DNA of 64,000 nucleotides from Brenneria salicis ATCC 15712 = DSM 30166 (GTDB taxonomy: Bacteria > Pseudomonadota > Gammaproteobacteria > Enterobacterales > Enterobacteriaceae): the NCBI RefSeq assembly GCF_003315515.1, contig NZ_QNRY01000004.1:91434-155433 (forward strand), given 5' to 3'. The notes beneath the pieces are model-generated. The model saw nothing but the letters and a program-made list of their open reading frames with translations. It had not been told where the DNA came from and searched no databases. The translations under genes were made by a program, and so were the position numbers. Shown here piece by piece: positions 6,038 through 15,213 of the stretch; the stretch's first letter is position 1, and each line of letters begins with the position of its first letter.

Positions 6038-8074
6038 TTATTGCGCCGTGAGTAAAGAGCGTCGGGCAGGCTGAATCACCGCGGCAGGTTGTAACGCCAG
6101 AAAGACTTCGCTGGATTCACCCGGCGCCAGCGTGGTTTTCGGCCAGATCGCGACCGCCAGCGTCCGGTTGCCGGCACAGGCGGCCTCATCCATACGTTGA
6201 GGTATCGTGCCGCTATTGCGCACCACGCCTACGCTCAATTTCACCTGACCATTGCCGTACCACTGATTGCGTCGGCTGTCATACACCAGTCCGGGCAGAG
6301 AGCGGCACACTTCGCTCAGCCGAGTCCCCTGGTTCTCCTGCTGAAACCCGGCGGGAAATTGTTTGTCTGCCAGATCGCGCAATGCGTTTTCCACCAGACT
6401 GTATAAATCGGTTTTACCATTACGCTTGGCGACACGATTCATGACGCCGTTCAATTGATGCCGGTTTTCAACGGACACGTAGCGCGTCGGATCGGTTTGA
6501 TCGCCAATCAAATGCGGCGTCAAAATAAACAGCCGCTCGCGTCGGGAAACTTCATGCCGTGTCGAGGTGAACAGTTTCCCCAGAATCGGGATATCGCCCA
6601 AGATAGGGATACGCCGATCGCGATCGCCGCTCTCTTCCACATGAAAGCCCCCCAATACCAGCGCCCGGTTTTCGCCAATCAGCGCCTGAGTGCTGACCGT
6701 GCCGCGTTTCACGCCGGAGGCCGCGCCGTCGCTGGCGGTTTCAACCTGACCATCCTCAATATCAATAACCAACTGGATGCTGCGCTGCGAGCCTTCCCCC
6801 ACTACGCGTGGCGTAACCTGCAAACTGGTGCCGGCGGTCACTGGCTGGATCTCGGCCACCCGCTCGCCGGTGGCGGTAATAAACGCGGTACGGCTGAAAT
6901 CCACGATGGCGGGCTGATTTTCCAGCGTCAGCACGGAAGGGTTGGCGACAATCGATGCGGTACCTTCCCCCTCCAGCGCCTGAATATCTGCGAAAAACCG
7001 TTTAAAATCACTGACAAACAGGGTACTGCGCCCCATCATCATGGTGCTGCCCGTGCTGACGTTACCCAGTTGCGCCTGCCAGTTCGCTTCCAAACGGGAC
7101 AGCGCGGTGCGGTCGACGTCCAGAATGATGGCGTCAATGTTCACCAGATTTTGCGGTACATCGATATGCTCGACCAGTTGCTGATATTCGGCGCGCCGTT
7201 TCTCATCATCACGGATCAGCAAGGCATTGTTACGGACATCCGCCGAGATCTTGCCGCTCAGCGACTGCCCTCTCCCCGCTTCACCGGCTCGTTCCGGGTT
7301 GTTGCGCGTCGCCAGTTTGACCATCATCGCCCTGGTGCTTTCACGCATCATCTCCATGCCGTTATCCGCTTGTGCCGATACCGGACCGGTTGCGCCGACA
7401 GGCGTGCTGCGCTGACCGTCCATCAGTTCGTTGAGAATGGTCGCCACGCCGGGGATCACCACGCGTTGATCACGATATTGCAGCGTGCGGTCGGATACCG
7501 AGGCATAGCGCAGCGGGAATATCATCACCTTGCGCCGCTCTTCTTTTTTCTCGCGCTGCTGGCTGAAATTACGGATTAAATCGATATACGCCTGCGGCCC
7601 GGTCACCAGCACCACGCCCTCGTCCGGCAACTCGCCCCAGCCGAAACGCGGATCCAGCAGACCGATGCCGCTAAGCGCCTGTTTCAAATCCGGCGCCGCC
7701 TCTTCCGATATTTCCAGGCGCACCGAATCCTGTTCATCCTTCGGACTGATATACAGCGAGTTGTTGTACACAAACCATTGAAAACGATATTCCAGCGCCA
7801 GACGGTCCAGAAAAGCGACCGGTGAATCGGCGCGAATTTTGGCGGTAACGTCACTGTCATTAATGTTGCCCAACATCAGGTCCACACCGTGGCTGTTGGC
7901 GAAATCGGTCAGGATAGTGGACAGCGGCGTCTGTTCGGCGGAATAGGCATAAGCCCCTTTGTTCCACTCTGGCGGCGTCGCGGCATGCGCTATCGGGATC
8001 ATGCCAATCAGCACCAGCGACCAACAAAACCAGCGGTATAACACCAGTAAAAATCCATATAACGCCTTACGCAT
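6038..8074 (-). CDS. hrcC: HrcC (SctC) outer-membrane secretin
   Basis: A 678-residue secretin forming the outer-membrane ring of the T3SS. It has a Sec signal peptide (hydrophobic to IPIAHA, cleavage before Ala-Thr-Pro), N-terminal ring-building domains (STILTDFANSHGVDLML, then VRLEISEEAAPDL and a second domain around 175-340), and the C-terminal secretin core (GTSLQVTPRVVG, GENRALVLGGFHVEE, IPILGDIPILGKLF). The length fits HrcC of enterobacterial Hrp systems. The start overlaps the hrpG stop, and hrpT follows. Confidence 0.96.
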   Translation of the reverse strand: MRKALYGFLLVLYRWFCWSLVLIGMIPIAHAATPPEWNKGAYAYSAEQTPLSTILTDFANSHGVDLMLGNINDSDVTAKIRADSPVAFLDRLALEYRFQWFVYNNSLYISPKDEQDSVRLEISEEAAPDLKQALSGIGLLDPRFGWGELPDEGVVLVTGPQAYIDLIRNFSQQREKKEERRKVMIFPLRYASVSDRTLQYRDQRVVIPGVATILNELMDGQRSTPVGATGPVSAQADNGMEMMRESTRAMMVKLATRNNPERAGEAGRGQSLSGKISADVRNNALLIRDDEKRRAEYQQLVEHIDVPQNLVNIDAIILDVDRTALSRLEANWQAQLGNVSTGSTMMMGRSTLFVSDFKRFFADIQALEGEGTASIVANPSVLTLENQPAIVDFSRTAFITATGERVAEIQPVTAGTSLQVTPRVVGEGSQRSIQLVIDIEDGQVETASDGAASGVKRGTVSTQALIGENRALVLGGFHVEESGDRDRRIPILGDIPILGKLFTSTRHEVSRRERLFILTPHLIGDQTDPTRYVSVENRHQLNGVMNRVAKRNGKTDLYSLVENALRDLADKQFPAGFQQENQGTRLSEVCRSLPGLVYDSRRNQWYGNGQVKLSVGVVRNSGTIPQRMDEAACAGNRTLAVAIWPKTTLAPGESSEVFLALQPAAVIQPARRSLLTAQ

Positions 8075-8501
8075 GTTGTTCTCCTTGCAAAAAAACCAGC
8101 GTATTTAAATTAAGTGGCGCCGACATAGCCGTTCTAAGCGAGGGCGTTAGCAAGCCTAGCCAGATATCACGTTGATTAAGCAGCGATTCCAGGCTTCTGG
8201 ACAATTGAAAAACATCGTCGGGTTCATGCCGCATCCATAGCCATAGCGTTTCATCTTCCGGGGATAGCGATAGCATGGCGGCCTCTTCCTTAAACTGGAG
8301 TTGAGCGCCTTCGGCCAATTGCAGCGCGTGCTCCAGCACGCGTTCGTCCGCCGGTGAGGAGAGCGGGATGGCGGCGCGGCAGGCAATTCCGCACGCGTGC
8401 CGCGCCAGCGCGACTGGCCCGTTATCGATGTCCAGCCGCAGCATCGCGTCGCCGCTATTCAGCCAGTCTTCCAGTACGGTGGTTAAATCAATTGAAGTCA
8501 T
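8067..8501 (-). CDS. hrpG: HrpG, chaperone-like Hrp regulator
   Basis: 144 residues starting MTSIDLTTVLEDWLN, acidic and soluble, with the size and fold type of a class I T3SS chaperone. In related Hrp systems HrpG binds HrpV and frees HrpS, promoting hrp expression. The gene overlaps hrpF (start) and hrcC (end), so it is translationally coupled on both sides. Identification rests on synteny as well as size. Confidence 0.85.
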   Translation of the reverse strand: MTSIDLTTVLEDWLNSGDAMLRLDIDNGPVALARHACGIACRAAIPLSSPADERVLEHALQLAEGAQLQFKEEAAMLSLSPEDETLWLWMRHEPDDVFQLSRSLESLLNQRDIWLGLLTPSLRTAMSAPLNLNTLVFLQGEQHA

Positions 8502-8712
8502 TGATGATGGCCTTCGCCAAACCGTGCTTGACGCTCAGCAGTTGTCCCACCGCCCAACTCGCGTTGGAATAGTCCATACTGGCTTCAAAAAAGGCAAAGC
8601 TGTCCGCCTGGCTCGCGCCGCCATCGGCAACGTTCAGCGCAATGTCATCCAGCTTTTGCTGCGCGTCGACCAAATGCGTATCCAGGCGACGCTGAGTAGG
8701 ATTAATAGACAT
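8488..8712 (-). CDS. hrpF: HrpF, small Hrp secretion component
   Basis: 74 residues, MSINPTQRRLDTHLVDAQQK, helical with a central SQADSFAFFEASMDYSNASW segment reminiscent of needle/rod subunits. It is the first gene of the hrpF-hrpG-hrcC-hrpT-hrpV unit and has its own hrp box. A GGAGAG-type ribosome site lies just upstream. The exact structural role is not settled in the family. Confidence 0.85.
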   Translation of the reverse strand: MSINPTQRRLDTHLVDAQQKLDDIALNVADGGASQADSFAFFEASMDYSNASWAVGQLLSVKHGLAKAIINDFN

Positions 8713-8741
8713 AAAGAACTCTCCTGTGATTGACCTGATAT

Positions 8742-8769
8742 TAAGTGGTCAACTCACAGCGACAGTTCC
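8742..8769 (-). promoter_or_regulatory. hrp box for hrpF operon
   Basis: GGAACT, a 15-nt spacer and CCACTTA on the minus strand. It overlaps the end of hrpE (its 5' half is coding sequence), so the hrpF operon has its own promoter inside the larger hrpA-to-hrpV transcript. Confidence 0.9.
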
Positions 8770-8770
8770 A

Positions 8771-9388
8771 TTATTTTTGGTTCAGCGCCTCATGGCTGTC
8801 CGGCGTCTCAGGCGGCAACAGTTGGGCGATGGCCCGCTGCCAATTCAGCGACATCACGCCGTGGGGGGTGATCAGTTTCATGGCGTCCTCTTCCAGCGTT
8901 TCGTCACTGGCCAGACGCCACTCCAGATGCGGATGCGCCTTCAACCAGCGATCCACCTCCGCCAACTGACCGGGATGACAGTACAGCGTCCCTTTGGCGT
9001 CGTTCTGTTGCTGTTTCAATAATTGCTTCAACAATGCGGTATGCCGCTCCTGAGCAGGAACCTCCGCCAGTATCCGGCTTAGCGCGTCGCGCAGCAATCG
9101 CCCCGCCTGCGCCACCAGCACCTGCTCAAGATTTTCCCGTTCGTGGGCCACGCCTTGCAGCAGACTATCGGCCTGCTGCCAAAAATCGGCTTCCGCCTGC
9201 GCCAGTGTTTGCCGGGTTTCTTGCTGCGCCTGTTCGCGCGCCTGCTGCAACAGCGTTGCCGCTCGCGTATTGGCATCGTCCCATAGCGAGCGGCTGCGTT
9301 GATGTTCCGCCACCCGCGCCGCCGGGATAATCACCGTTTCATCGCTTGTCGCGCCGGGTAAGGTCACAAACGTTCTTTTGGCTAACAT
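8771..9388 (-). CDS. hrpE: HrpE (SctL), stator of the export ATPase
   Basis: About 205 residues with a long charged coiled-coil (DANTRAATLLQQAREQAQQE and on to about residue 110), followed by a globular C-terminal part, typical of SctL/FliH proteins that anchor and regulate the ATPase HrcN. The ATG chosen has AAGGAG five bases upstream; an ATG one codon earlier and a GTG two codons earlier are in frame. It lies between hrpD and hrpF. Confidence 0.88.
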   Translation of the reverse strand: MLAKRTFVTLPGATSDETVIIPAARVAEHQRSRSLWDDANTRAATLLQQAREQAQQETRQTLAQAEADFWQQADSLLQGVAHERENLEQVLVAQAGRLLRDALSRILAEVPAQERHTALLKQLLKQQQNDAKGTLYCHPGQLAEVDRWLKAHPHLEWRLASDETLEEDAMKLITPHGVMSLNWQRAIAQLLPPETPDSHEALNQK

Positions 9389-9397
9389 CATCACTCC

Positions 9398-9982
9398 TTA
9401 TGCTGTTGGTTCATCCTGCGTGACGGCGGCTACCTTCCATATCAGCGCGTCGCACAGTGCGGTTAACCGGCCGGCGGGCAATACGCCGTCCGGTTCACGA
9501 CTGCGCGTTACCCAGGATTGAGGAAACAAAAGCCGCAAACGCGGCCAGCAGGCTTCACCGTAACGTGCGCGCAATAGCGTCAGGGCGTCAGCATGGCGGT
9601 CGGCAAACATGAGGTGCGGCGGCAACCACAACCCAGGCCTCAGCGCTTTCGCCAACCGCCGACACCAGGTGATCTGATCATCGGTCAATATGGCGAATGG
9701 CGCTTGCGGCTGGCACACCGCCGCCATCAGGTTCAACACCTGCTCGCGCTGAAACGCACTGAGCGTCCCTATCTGCATCAGGGACGAGTTCGGTTCCGGC
9801 GGCAACTGCATCGGCAAATCGAAATGGCGGCTCAGCAGCGGAATATTGGCATGCATGAACGCCTGTTTTCTCTGCGGCAGTGCGGCGAACAGGGCTTCGG
9901 CTCCCCAACTGTCATCCGCTTGCGACACACAACCGCTAGCCCACCACGTCAACCAGTCGAGGCGTGTTATTTCCGTATTCAT
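9398..9982 (-). CDS. hrpD: HrpD (SctK-like), sorting-platform protein
   Basis: 194 residues starting MNTEITRLDWLTWWASG, Trp- and Leu-rich, soluble, without signal or membrane segment. Position between hrcJ and hrpE matches HrpD, an SctK-type cytoplasmic accessory of the sorting platform. The stop lies ten bases before hrpE. Family identity rests mainly on gene order. Confidence 0.84.
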   Translation of the reverse strand: MNTEITRLDWLTWWASGCVSQADDSWGAEALFAALPQRKQAFMHANIPLLSRHFDLPMQLPPEPNSSLMQIGTLSAFQREQVLNLMAAVCQPQAPFAILTDDQITWCRRLAKALRPGLWLPPHLMFADRHADALTLLRARYGEACWPRLRLLFPQSWVTRSREPDGVLPAGRLTALCDALIWKVAAVTQDEPTA

Positions 9983-10032
9983 GTTGGTCCTGTGATTGCT
10001 GTTTTACGTGACGCTCATGATCACCGCGCGCA

Positions 10033-10803
10033 TTACGACTTCTGCGGCTCCGACGTCCGTTTTTGCCGCCACTGCTGGAGATAAGGTTTACCTACCCGCC
10101 ATCCCAGCAGCCCCATCAGCATGATGCCGAACAGGGCGATGCTCCATTGCCAGCGCTGCATTTCTTCGGGCGTGAAGGTAAAAGGCCCCAGCGTTACTAC
10201 CGGCACCTTATCCTGGAACGGCTCCGCCGGGACGAAGACGATCGCCAAATCCTTATCGCTTTTTCCCGACAGACCGGGAATGCTGCTGGCGACCATCCGG
10301 CGAATACGCTGCTCCATGCTGTCTGGCTCCAGTTCCGGTCGGTATTTAATAAACACCGCGGCCGAAGCGGGTTGAACCGGTTCACCGGGGGCAATTCGCT
10401 CCGGCAATACCACATGCACGCGGGCGACCAGCACGCCATCGATCTGTGTGAGCGTGGATTCCACTTCTTGCGATAAGGCGTAAATATAACGGGCGCGCTC
10501 TTCCAACGGCGTTGATATCACGCCGCTTTTCTGGAAAACCTCGCCCAGATTCGTCCGCGCCTGACGCGGCAGACCAGCGGCATTGAGAATATTGACCGCC
10601 CTTTCCATGTCCTGCGCCTCAATGACCAACGTCACTCCGGTTTTATCCACCCGCTTTTCAGCGGCAATCTGATAACGTCCGAGCGCGGCGATGGTTTCAT
10701 TGGCGTCGTTTTCCGACAGACCGCGATTAAGCTCAATCTGCTTTTCACAGCCAGTGAGCAACAGCGCTAACAACAGGAATATCGCTCGCTTGTGCGTTTT
10801 CAT
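10033..10803 (-). CDS. hrcJ: HrcJ (SctJ) inner-membrane ring lipoprotein
   Basis: 256 residues. The signal sequence ends in a lipobox (LLTGC, Cys at 19), followed by the YscJ/FliF ring-building domains (ELNRGLSENDANETIAALGR; VLPERIAPGEPVQPASAAVF) and a C-terminal membrane helix near residues 218-235. HrcJ forms the periplasmic face of the inner-membrane ring. Length and motifs are standard. It follows hrpB by six bases. Confidence 0.95.
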   Translation of the reverse strand: MKTHKRAIFLLLALLLTGCEKQIELNRGLSENDANETIAALGRYQIAAEKRVDKTGVTLVIEAQDMERAVNILNAAGLPRQARTNLGEVFQKSGVISTPLEERARYIYALSQEVESTLTQIDGVLVARVHVVLPERIAPGEPVQPASAAVFIKYRPELEPDSMEQRIRRMVASSIPGLSGKSDKDLAIVFVPAEPFQDKVPVVTLGPFTFTPEEMQRWQWSIALFGIMLMGLLGWRVGKPYLQQWRQKRTSEPQKS

Positions 10804-10809
10804 AGGCCG

Positions 10810-11196
10810 TTACTGTAAGTTGGTGAGTTTTTCCAGACTCTGCACGCCCTTCGCCACCAGCTTGGCGCTCAGCAGGCTTTCGAGATAGAAAGAAGATAAT
10901 GTCCGGGTGGCATCCAGCACATCTTTCGGATCGTTGGTGCGAATGGATTGAATAACGCCACGCTCTGCGGTTTTGAATACCGAACCCAGCCCTTGCGATT
11001 TTTCAGCCAGGGCGCTTATCCATTGGCTGTTGCCCTCAACCGAGGTCGCCGGTTTGGGTTCCAGCGCCGCGCTGAACCAGGACACATCCTGACTATTGAC
11101 GGACAGACTGTTGGCGGAAAATTGATCGTCGCCAGACTGAAAGCCGGATGAGACTACGTCATCCGCATGGGTAATTTTCATGGTGGTGAATTCCAT
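10810..11196 (-). CDS. hrpB: HrpB (SctI), inner-rod protein
   Basis: 128 residues, helical in the C-terminal half (RTLSSFYLESLLSAKLVAKGVQSLEKLTNLQ), like inner-rod subunits that join the export gate to the needle or pilus. The ATG at 11181 (MKITHADDV) is an alternative start. It is separated from hrpA by a strong hairpin, which probably lowers its expression relative to the pilin. Confidence 0.85.
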   Translation of the reverse strand: MEFTTMKITHADDVVSSGFQSGDDQFSANSLSVNSQDVSWFSAALEPKPATSVEGNSQWISALAEKSQGLGSVFKTAERGVIQSIRTNDPKDVLDATRTLSSFYLESLLSAKLVAKGVQSLEKLTNLQ

Positions 11197-11215
11197 AGAG
11201 GATCAAATTAGAGTA

Positions 11216-11238
11216 AACCGGGGAATGACTCCCCGGTT
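11216..11238. terminator. hrpA-hrpB intergenic hairpin (attenuator or mRNA stabiliser)
   Basis: AACCGGGGA and its perfect complement enclose a 5-nt loop, 13 bp after the hrpA stop. There is no clear U-run on the minus strand, so partial termination or 3' protection of the abundant hrpA message is likelier than a full stop. Confidence 0.65.
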
Positions 11239-11250
11239 ATGCACTAACAA

Positions 11251-11457
11251 TCAGAACTGAATGGCTTTTGCCGCTTTCTGTCCAGAGTTCAGTGATTTAG
11301 AGGCAGAATCCATCTGACCATCCAGAACGGAGTTTTCGGTATCCAGGGCGATTTTCTGCGACTGGGCGCCTGCTGCACGAGACAATGAACTCGCCATTGC
11401 GTTGTCCAGCGTTTGAGAAGCGTTCTGAGAAGCAACCTGGGAAAGTCCGTAAGCCAT
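11251..11457 (-). CDS. hrpA: HrpA, Hrp pilin
   Basis: 68 residues, MAYGLSQVASQNASQTLDNA, small, Ala/Ser/Gln-rich and C-terminally helical, as in enterobacterial HrpA, the subunit of the long extracellular Hrp pilus. It is the first gene of the hrpA-B-hrcJ-D-E unit, with a GGAGAT ribosome site and a consensus hrp box about 75 bp upstream. Confidence 0.92.
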   Translation of the reverse strand: MAYGLSQVASQNASQTLDNAMASSLSRAAGAQSQKIALDTENSVLDGQMDSASKSLNSGQKAAKAIQF

Positions 11458-11531
11458 GATATATCTCCAAATAATGAAAGTTTATGGTAGTGAACTGTCA
11501 TACTGTGACTACAGTCATCTTGTTCATTCAT

Positions 11532-11559
11532 TAAGTGGGAAAGCGCTATCGTGAGTTCC
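11532..11559 (-). promoter_or_regulatory. hrp box for hrpA
   Basis: GGAACT, a 15-nt spacer and CCACTTA on the minus strand upstream of hrpA. Confidence 0.92.
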
Positions 11560-11607
11560 ACCGCATACGAAATTTTTTGTGGCGAACACGCGCGACCTGC
11601 TCTCTCG

Positions 11608-12561
11608 TCATGGCGTTGAAAAACGCCGCATCACATTCAGCACTTTAAGACGGTGGTAAAGCGTGCGTTTTGGGATCCCCAACTCGCTGACCACATCATC
11701 GATACAATGGTCGTGCCGTTGCAGCGCATCCTGTATCAGATATCTTTCAATACGCTTTAAACGATCTTTGAGTTGCAAAGGCTGATGCCGCTCAGCCGAC
11801 GACATGGCCAACGGCGGGATGCCCAGAACCCAGCGTTCCGCCGCCGCTTTCAGTTCACGAATATTGCCCGGCCAGTCATGCGTCAACAGCCGTTCATGAA
11901 TATCCGCCGAAACCAGCGGCGCAGATCTTTTCAGACGCTCCGCGGCTTCATCGCTGAAGCGCTGAAACAGCGGGAGAATCAAATCACTGCGCGAACGCAG
12001 CGTCGGCAATTGTATTTTTACCGTATCAAGCCGGAAATAGAGATCGCGCCGGAATAACCCGCGCTCCACCAGTTGCAGCAACGGCGTCTGCGTCGCCACG
12101 ATAACCCGCATATCGACGGGGGTAAACTGGGTGCTGCCCAGCCGCTTGACGCCGCGGCTTTCCAGCACGCGCAGCATTTTCGCCTGCAACGTCATCGGCA
12201 TACTGTCAATTTCATCCAGAAACAGAATGCCTTTATCCGCGCTTTCCAGATAACCAGCTCGAGAACGACTGGCGCCGGTATACGCGCCCGACACCACGCC
12301 AAACAGTTCGCTTTCCGCCAACGTGTCAGGAATAGCGGCACAGTTCACCGCTACCAACGGACCACTGCACTTTGAACGCTGATGAATGCGGTGCGCCAGC
12401 GTATCCTTCCCAGTGCCGGTTTCCCCCTCTAAGACAATATCGACATTCAATGGGGCAATCACATCGATAAGTGGGGATAACGTTGCATGAATATCGTCAG
12501 CATACGTGGAGGTCAATCCTGACGTTGAGTAGAAAAATCTGCCTTGAGAATCCTGAATCAT
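11608..12561 (-). CDS. hrpS: HrpS, sigma-54 enhancer-binding activator
   Basis: A 317-residue AAA+ activator with no receiver domain. Walker A is GETGTGKD (46-53), the sigma-54-contacting loop is GAYTGA (92-97, Tyr instead of the usual Phe), Walker B is ILFLDEID, and the C-terminal Fis-type helix-turn-helix is VVSELGIPKRTLYHRLKVL. HrpS activates hrpL through RpoN. In this lineage its own gene is induced by HrpX/HrpY. HrpV (encoded downstream) is its expected inhibitor. It has its own transcription unit, with a 475-bp upstream gap. Confidence 0.95.
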   Translation of the reverse strand: MIQDSQGRFFYSTSGLTSTYADDIHATLSPLIDVIAPLNVDIVLEGETGTGKDTLAHRIHQRSKCSGPLVAVNCAAIPDTLAESELFGVVSGAYTGASRSRAGYLESADKGILFLDEIDSMPMTLQAKMLRVLESRGVKRLGSTQFTPVDMRVIVATQTPLLQLVERGLFRRDLYFRLDTVKIQLPTLRSRSDLILPLFQRFSDEAAERLKRSAPLVSADIHERLLTHDWPGNIRELKAAAERWVLGIPPLAMSSAERHQPLQLKDRLKRIERYLIQDALQRHDHCIDDVVSELGIPKRTLYHRLKVLNVMRRFSTP

Positions 12562-13036
12562 GCCTGCTCCTGCGCCTGTCCGGGCTAATATTATACCGCT
12601 GTCTTACGATCAGCCTTGGTATTTACCTTCCGTAAATTGCTTATGGTTAATTGCCATCCTGTCCCTGCGATGCCGGGTTGATTTCTCATCCCCGTTATCG
12701 GTGATGGCACGGTGACAAACATTACTGTTAATTATTAATGAAACCATCAGCCATCTCTGAACATCAAGTAGGAATTGCAGAGCATCTTGTAGGGAAAACC
12801 TTACTTATTTAGAATAAAATATCGCAAAAACAATCTATTAAGAAAAAAAACCGTTAAATGTAATTGTAATGATAGGCAAAATGAATCGTAAAATTTTCGT
12901 AAAACGCAAGTAAATAATACTTTTCATTTCTTGTAGTGGGAGAATCAGGGACGAACGCGGGCCAGCGATAAAATATCGCTATTCCCGCACATGCAACCGC
13001 ATCAGGCTTCGGTATGCCGTTATCAATAAATTAGGG
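12562..13036. other. 475-bp gap between hrpS and hrpY
   Basis: No coding frame is convincing. The half nearer hrpY is very AT-rich (A-runs around 12820-12860), as expected of a bent regulatory region. It must hold the hrpS promoter and HrpY site. An imperfect inverted repeat at 12957-12988 (GCGGG, GCGATA and their complements) may end the hrpX-hrpY transcript. I cannot point to a specific HrpY operator. Confidence 0.6.
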
Positions 13037-13678
13037 TTAGGCTATCAATCCCTTGCTGAGTACATATTTCACAATTTCCGCATTGGTGTTGAAGCGCATT
13101 TTCTCCATCAGGCGGGCTTTGTGCGTACTGACCGTCTTGTTGCTGATAACCAGTTCGTTGGCAATGGCATTGACGCCCATTCCTTGCGCAAACATCAGCA
13201 TTATCTGCCGCTCACGCGGGGTAAGAATATGGTGATCGGCGCGATCATATTCGCCACAGTTGGAAAACACCAGTTGTTCGGCAATAGTCGAGTCGATATA
13301 CCGCGCGCCTTGCGCCACGCGCCGGATCGCGAACAGTAGCGCTTCCGGATCCTTATCCTTGGTGATGTAACCTCTGGCGCCGCTTTTAAGCGCATGCTGC
13401 GCGATTTGCGCTTCGCTGTACATACTGAGCACCAGAATCGATAATTGCGGGTACTGCGAGACGATACGCAGGATCAGCGCTTCGCCGCTGATGCCCGGCA
13501 TGCTCATATCCAGCAGCAAAACGTCAATGACATGACCACGCAACTGGCTCAATACCTGAGTCCCGTTTCCCGCCTCCGCGACCACAACCAGTTTGTCGTC
13601 CAATGCAAAAATTTGTTTGAGTCCTTCACGCATAATGACGTGATCATCCGCAATCATCAGACGTATCTGTTTGCACAT
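13037..13678 (-). CDS. hrpY: HrpY, NarL/FixJ-type response regulator
   Basis: 213 residues from MCKQIRLMIADDH. It has a receiver domain with acidic pocket DD (11-12), phospho-acceptor Asp57 (LLLDMSMPG) and Lys near 107, and a C-terminal LuxR-type helix-turn-helix (LTPRERQIMLMFAQGM, NELVISNKTVSTHKARLMEK). It activates hrpS. A long upstream extension of the frame is part of hrpX and is not used: the ATG has AAAGGAG six bases upstream. It overlaps the hrpX 3' end by 35 bp. Confidence 0.95.
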   Translation of the reverse strand: MCKQIRLMIADDHVIMREGLKQIFALDDKLVVVAEAGNGTQVLSQLRGHVIDVLLLDMSMPGISGEALILRIVSQYPQLSILVLSMYSEAQIAQHALKSGARGYITKDKDPEALLFAIRRVAQGARYIDSTIAEQLVFSNCGEYDRADHHILTPRERQIMLMFAQGMGVNAIANELVISNKTVSTHKARLMEKMRFNTNAEIVKYVLSKGLIA

Positions 13679-15188
13679 TCTTTGCTCCTTTCTTTGCTTC
13701 TTTTTCCTGCTTTTTACCCCGGCGAACGCCAGACCCTTTGGGAAATATGAGTTGCACCAGCGTTCCCCGCCCCGGCTGACTTTCAATGACGACATCTCCC
13801 CCAAGCATGCGGCCTCTTTCTTTCATACTCATCAGGCCAAATGCGTTTTTACTGTTCATATTCGCATCAAAACCCTTGCCGTTATCCTTAATTTTGATCA
13901 CTATCCGATTTTTCTGATTCTCCAGCGTGACCAGAACCTGAGAAGCCTCGGCATAACGCGCCACATTGGTCAACGACTCCTGAACCACGCGAAATGCCGC
14001 CGTAGCGCTTTCGTCATTGAGGATCACCCGTGCGCCCACCGTTTTCAGCAGACAGGCCGCGCTATAGTGCCGGTTGAATTCATCACACAACCATTCAAGC
14101 GCCGGCGTTAATCCCATATTCAACACATTGGGCCGCAGTCGGGTGGAAACATTACGCACCACTTGAATAGTTTGATCTGCCAATTGCATCAGACTCTGCA
14201 ACTGTTCCAGCATTATCGGGTTCTCTTTGGCGAAACGCATGCGCATCAGCGACAAGCTCATGCGGATGGTGGTAAGGTGCTGCCCCAGTTCATCATGGAT
14301 CTCCTGCGCAATGTGCTTACGCTCTTCTTCGCGGGAAATCTCGCGTTGACGCGCCAGCAACCGCAACTGCATATGCGAAGCCTCCAGCTTTTTCTCCGCG
14401 AAACGAATATCGGTAATATTTCGCCCGACAGAAAGGATGGATACCAGCACCCCATCCTGATCAAATTCGGGTACGCAGCGAATATGATGAATCGATTGGT
14501 GCTGATCATCTCCCTTACCCCGTTCCTCCACGACTTCGCCTTCGGCGCTGCTGCGTGAATCCACCACCTGTTTCACCAGTTGCTCCATGCGCACCGCGCA
14601 TCCCGCTCCTGGCATCAGATCGGTGATCATCCGTCCACGCAACTGCTCGATGGTAAAATCCAGATGACGAAGCGTTGCGGCATTGGCGTACAGGCAATTC
14701 ATCTGCGGATCGAATCGAATAATCAAATCGGGCGTATTTTCAACCAGTGCGCGAAATTCCTGCTCCCGCGCATAAGCCATTTGTTCAATGTGTTTGCGTT
14801 CCCGGATATCTCTTACTACACACATGCTGTAGCCACGTCCTTTATGTCTGAAATGCGTAATATTGGCTTCCACCGGAATAGTGACGCCATAACGAGTTGT
14901 ATGCTGAGTTTCAAAACTAATGCACATGTCGGATTCATATTCCCTCAACCATGACGTCATACTGCGCCGCTGGCGCCAGCCGGAATCAATATCCGTCACG
15001 CTCAGTAACATAAGCTCTGTATAGCTATAGCCCAATGTCCGGCAGGCCGCCTCATTGACATAGCAAAAGCGTTCATCTTCATTAACGATATAAATCGCGT
15101 CTTTAATGCGACTGAAAGCAAAGTCCACCAAATCAAGCTCAGGAACCTGCGATTGAAAATCCGATTGAAAAGACTGGGTAAACATCAT
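13644..15188 (-). CDS. hrpX: HrpX, cytoplasmic PAS-domain sensor kinase
   Basis: About 514 residues with no membrane segment, so the sensor is cytoplasmic. Two PAS domains (about 20-130 and 143-265) precede a HisKA_3 dimerisation helix with the phospho-acceptor His at 298 (QEIHDELGQHL) and a HATPase domain (VVQESLTNVARYAE, then IKDNGKGFD). This layout is that of NarX/DegS-type kinases partnered with LuxR-type regulators. The start MMFTQSF has AGGGGA upstream; a longer frame reaches 15227. The last 11 codons overlap hrpY. The signal sensed is unknown. Confidence 0.93.
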   Translation of the reverse strand: MMFTQSFQSDFQSQVPELDLVDFAFSRIKDAIYIVNEDERFCYVNEAACRTLGYSYTELMLLSVTDIDSGWRQRRSMTSWLREYESDMCISFETQHTTRYGVTIPVEANITHFRHKGRGYSMCVVRDIRERKHIEQMAYAREQEFRALVENTPDLIIRFDPQMNCLYANAATLRHLDFTIEQLRGRMITDLMPGAGCAVRMEQLVKQVVDSRSSAEGEVVEERGKGDDQHQSIHHIRCVPEFDQDGVLVSILSVGRNITDIRFAEKKLEASHMQLRLLARQREISREEERKHIAQEIHDELGQHLTTIRMSLSLMRMRFAKENPIMLEQLQSLMQLADQTIQVVRNVSTRLRPNVLNMGLTPALEWLCDEFNRHYSAACLLKTVGARVILNDESATAAFRVVQESLTNVARYAEASQVLVTLENQKNRIVIKIKDNGKGFDANMNSKNAFGLMSMKERGRMLGGDVVIESQPGRGTLVQLIFPKGSGVRRGKKQEKEAKKGAKNVQTDTSDDCG

Positions 15189-15213
15189 TGGCCATCCCCT
15201 TGTTGAGTTAACT

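Noticed and set aside
6455..7579. 374-codon plus-strand frame opposite hrcC
   Set aside because: hrcC on the other strand is a full, conserved secretin. The antisense frame has no family features and a composition typical of shadow frames in GC-rich genes.
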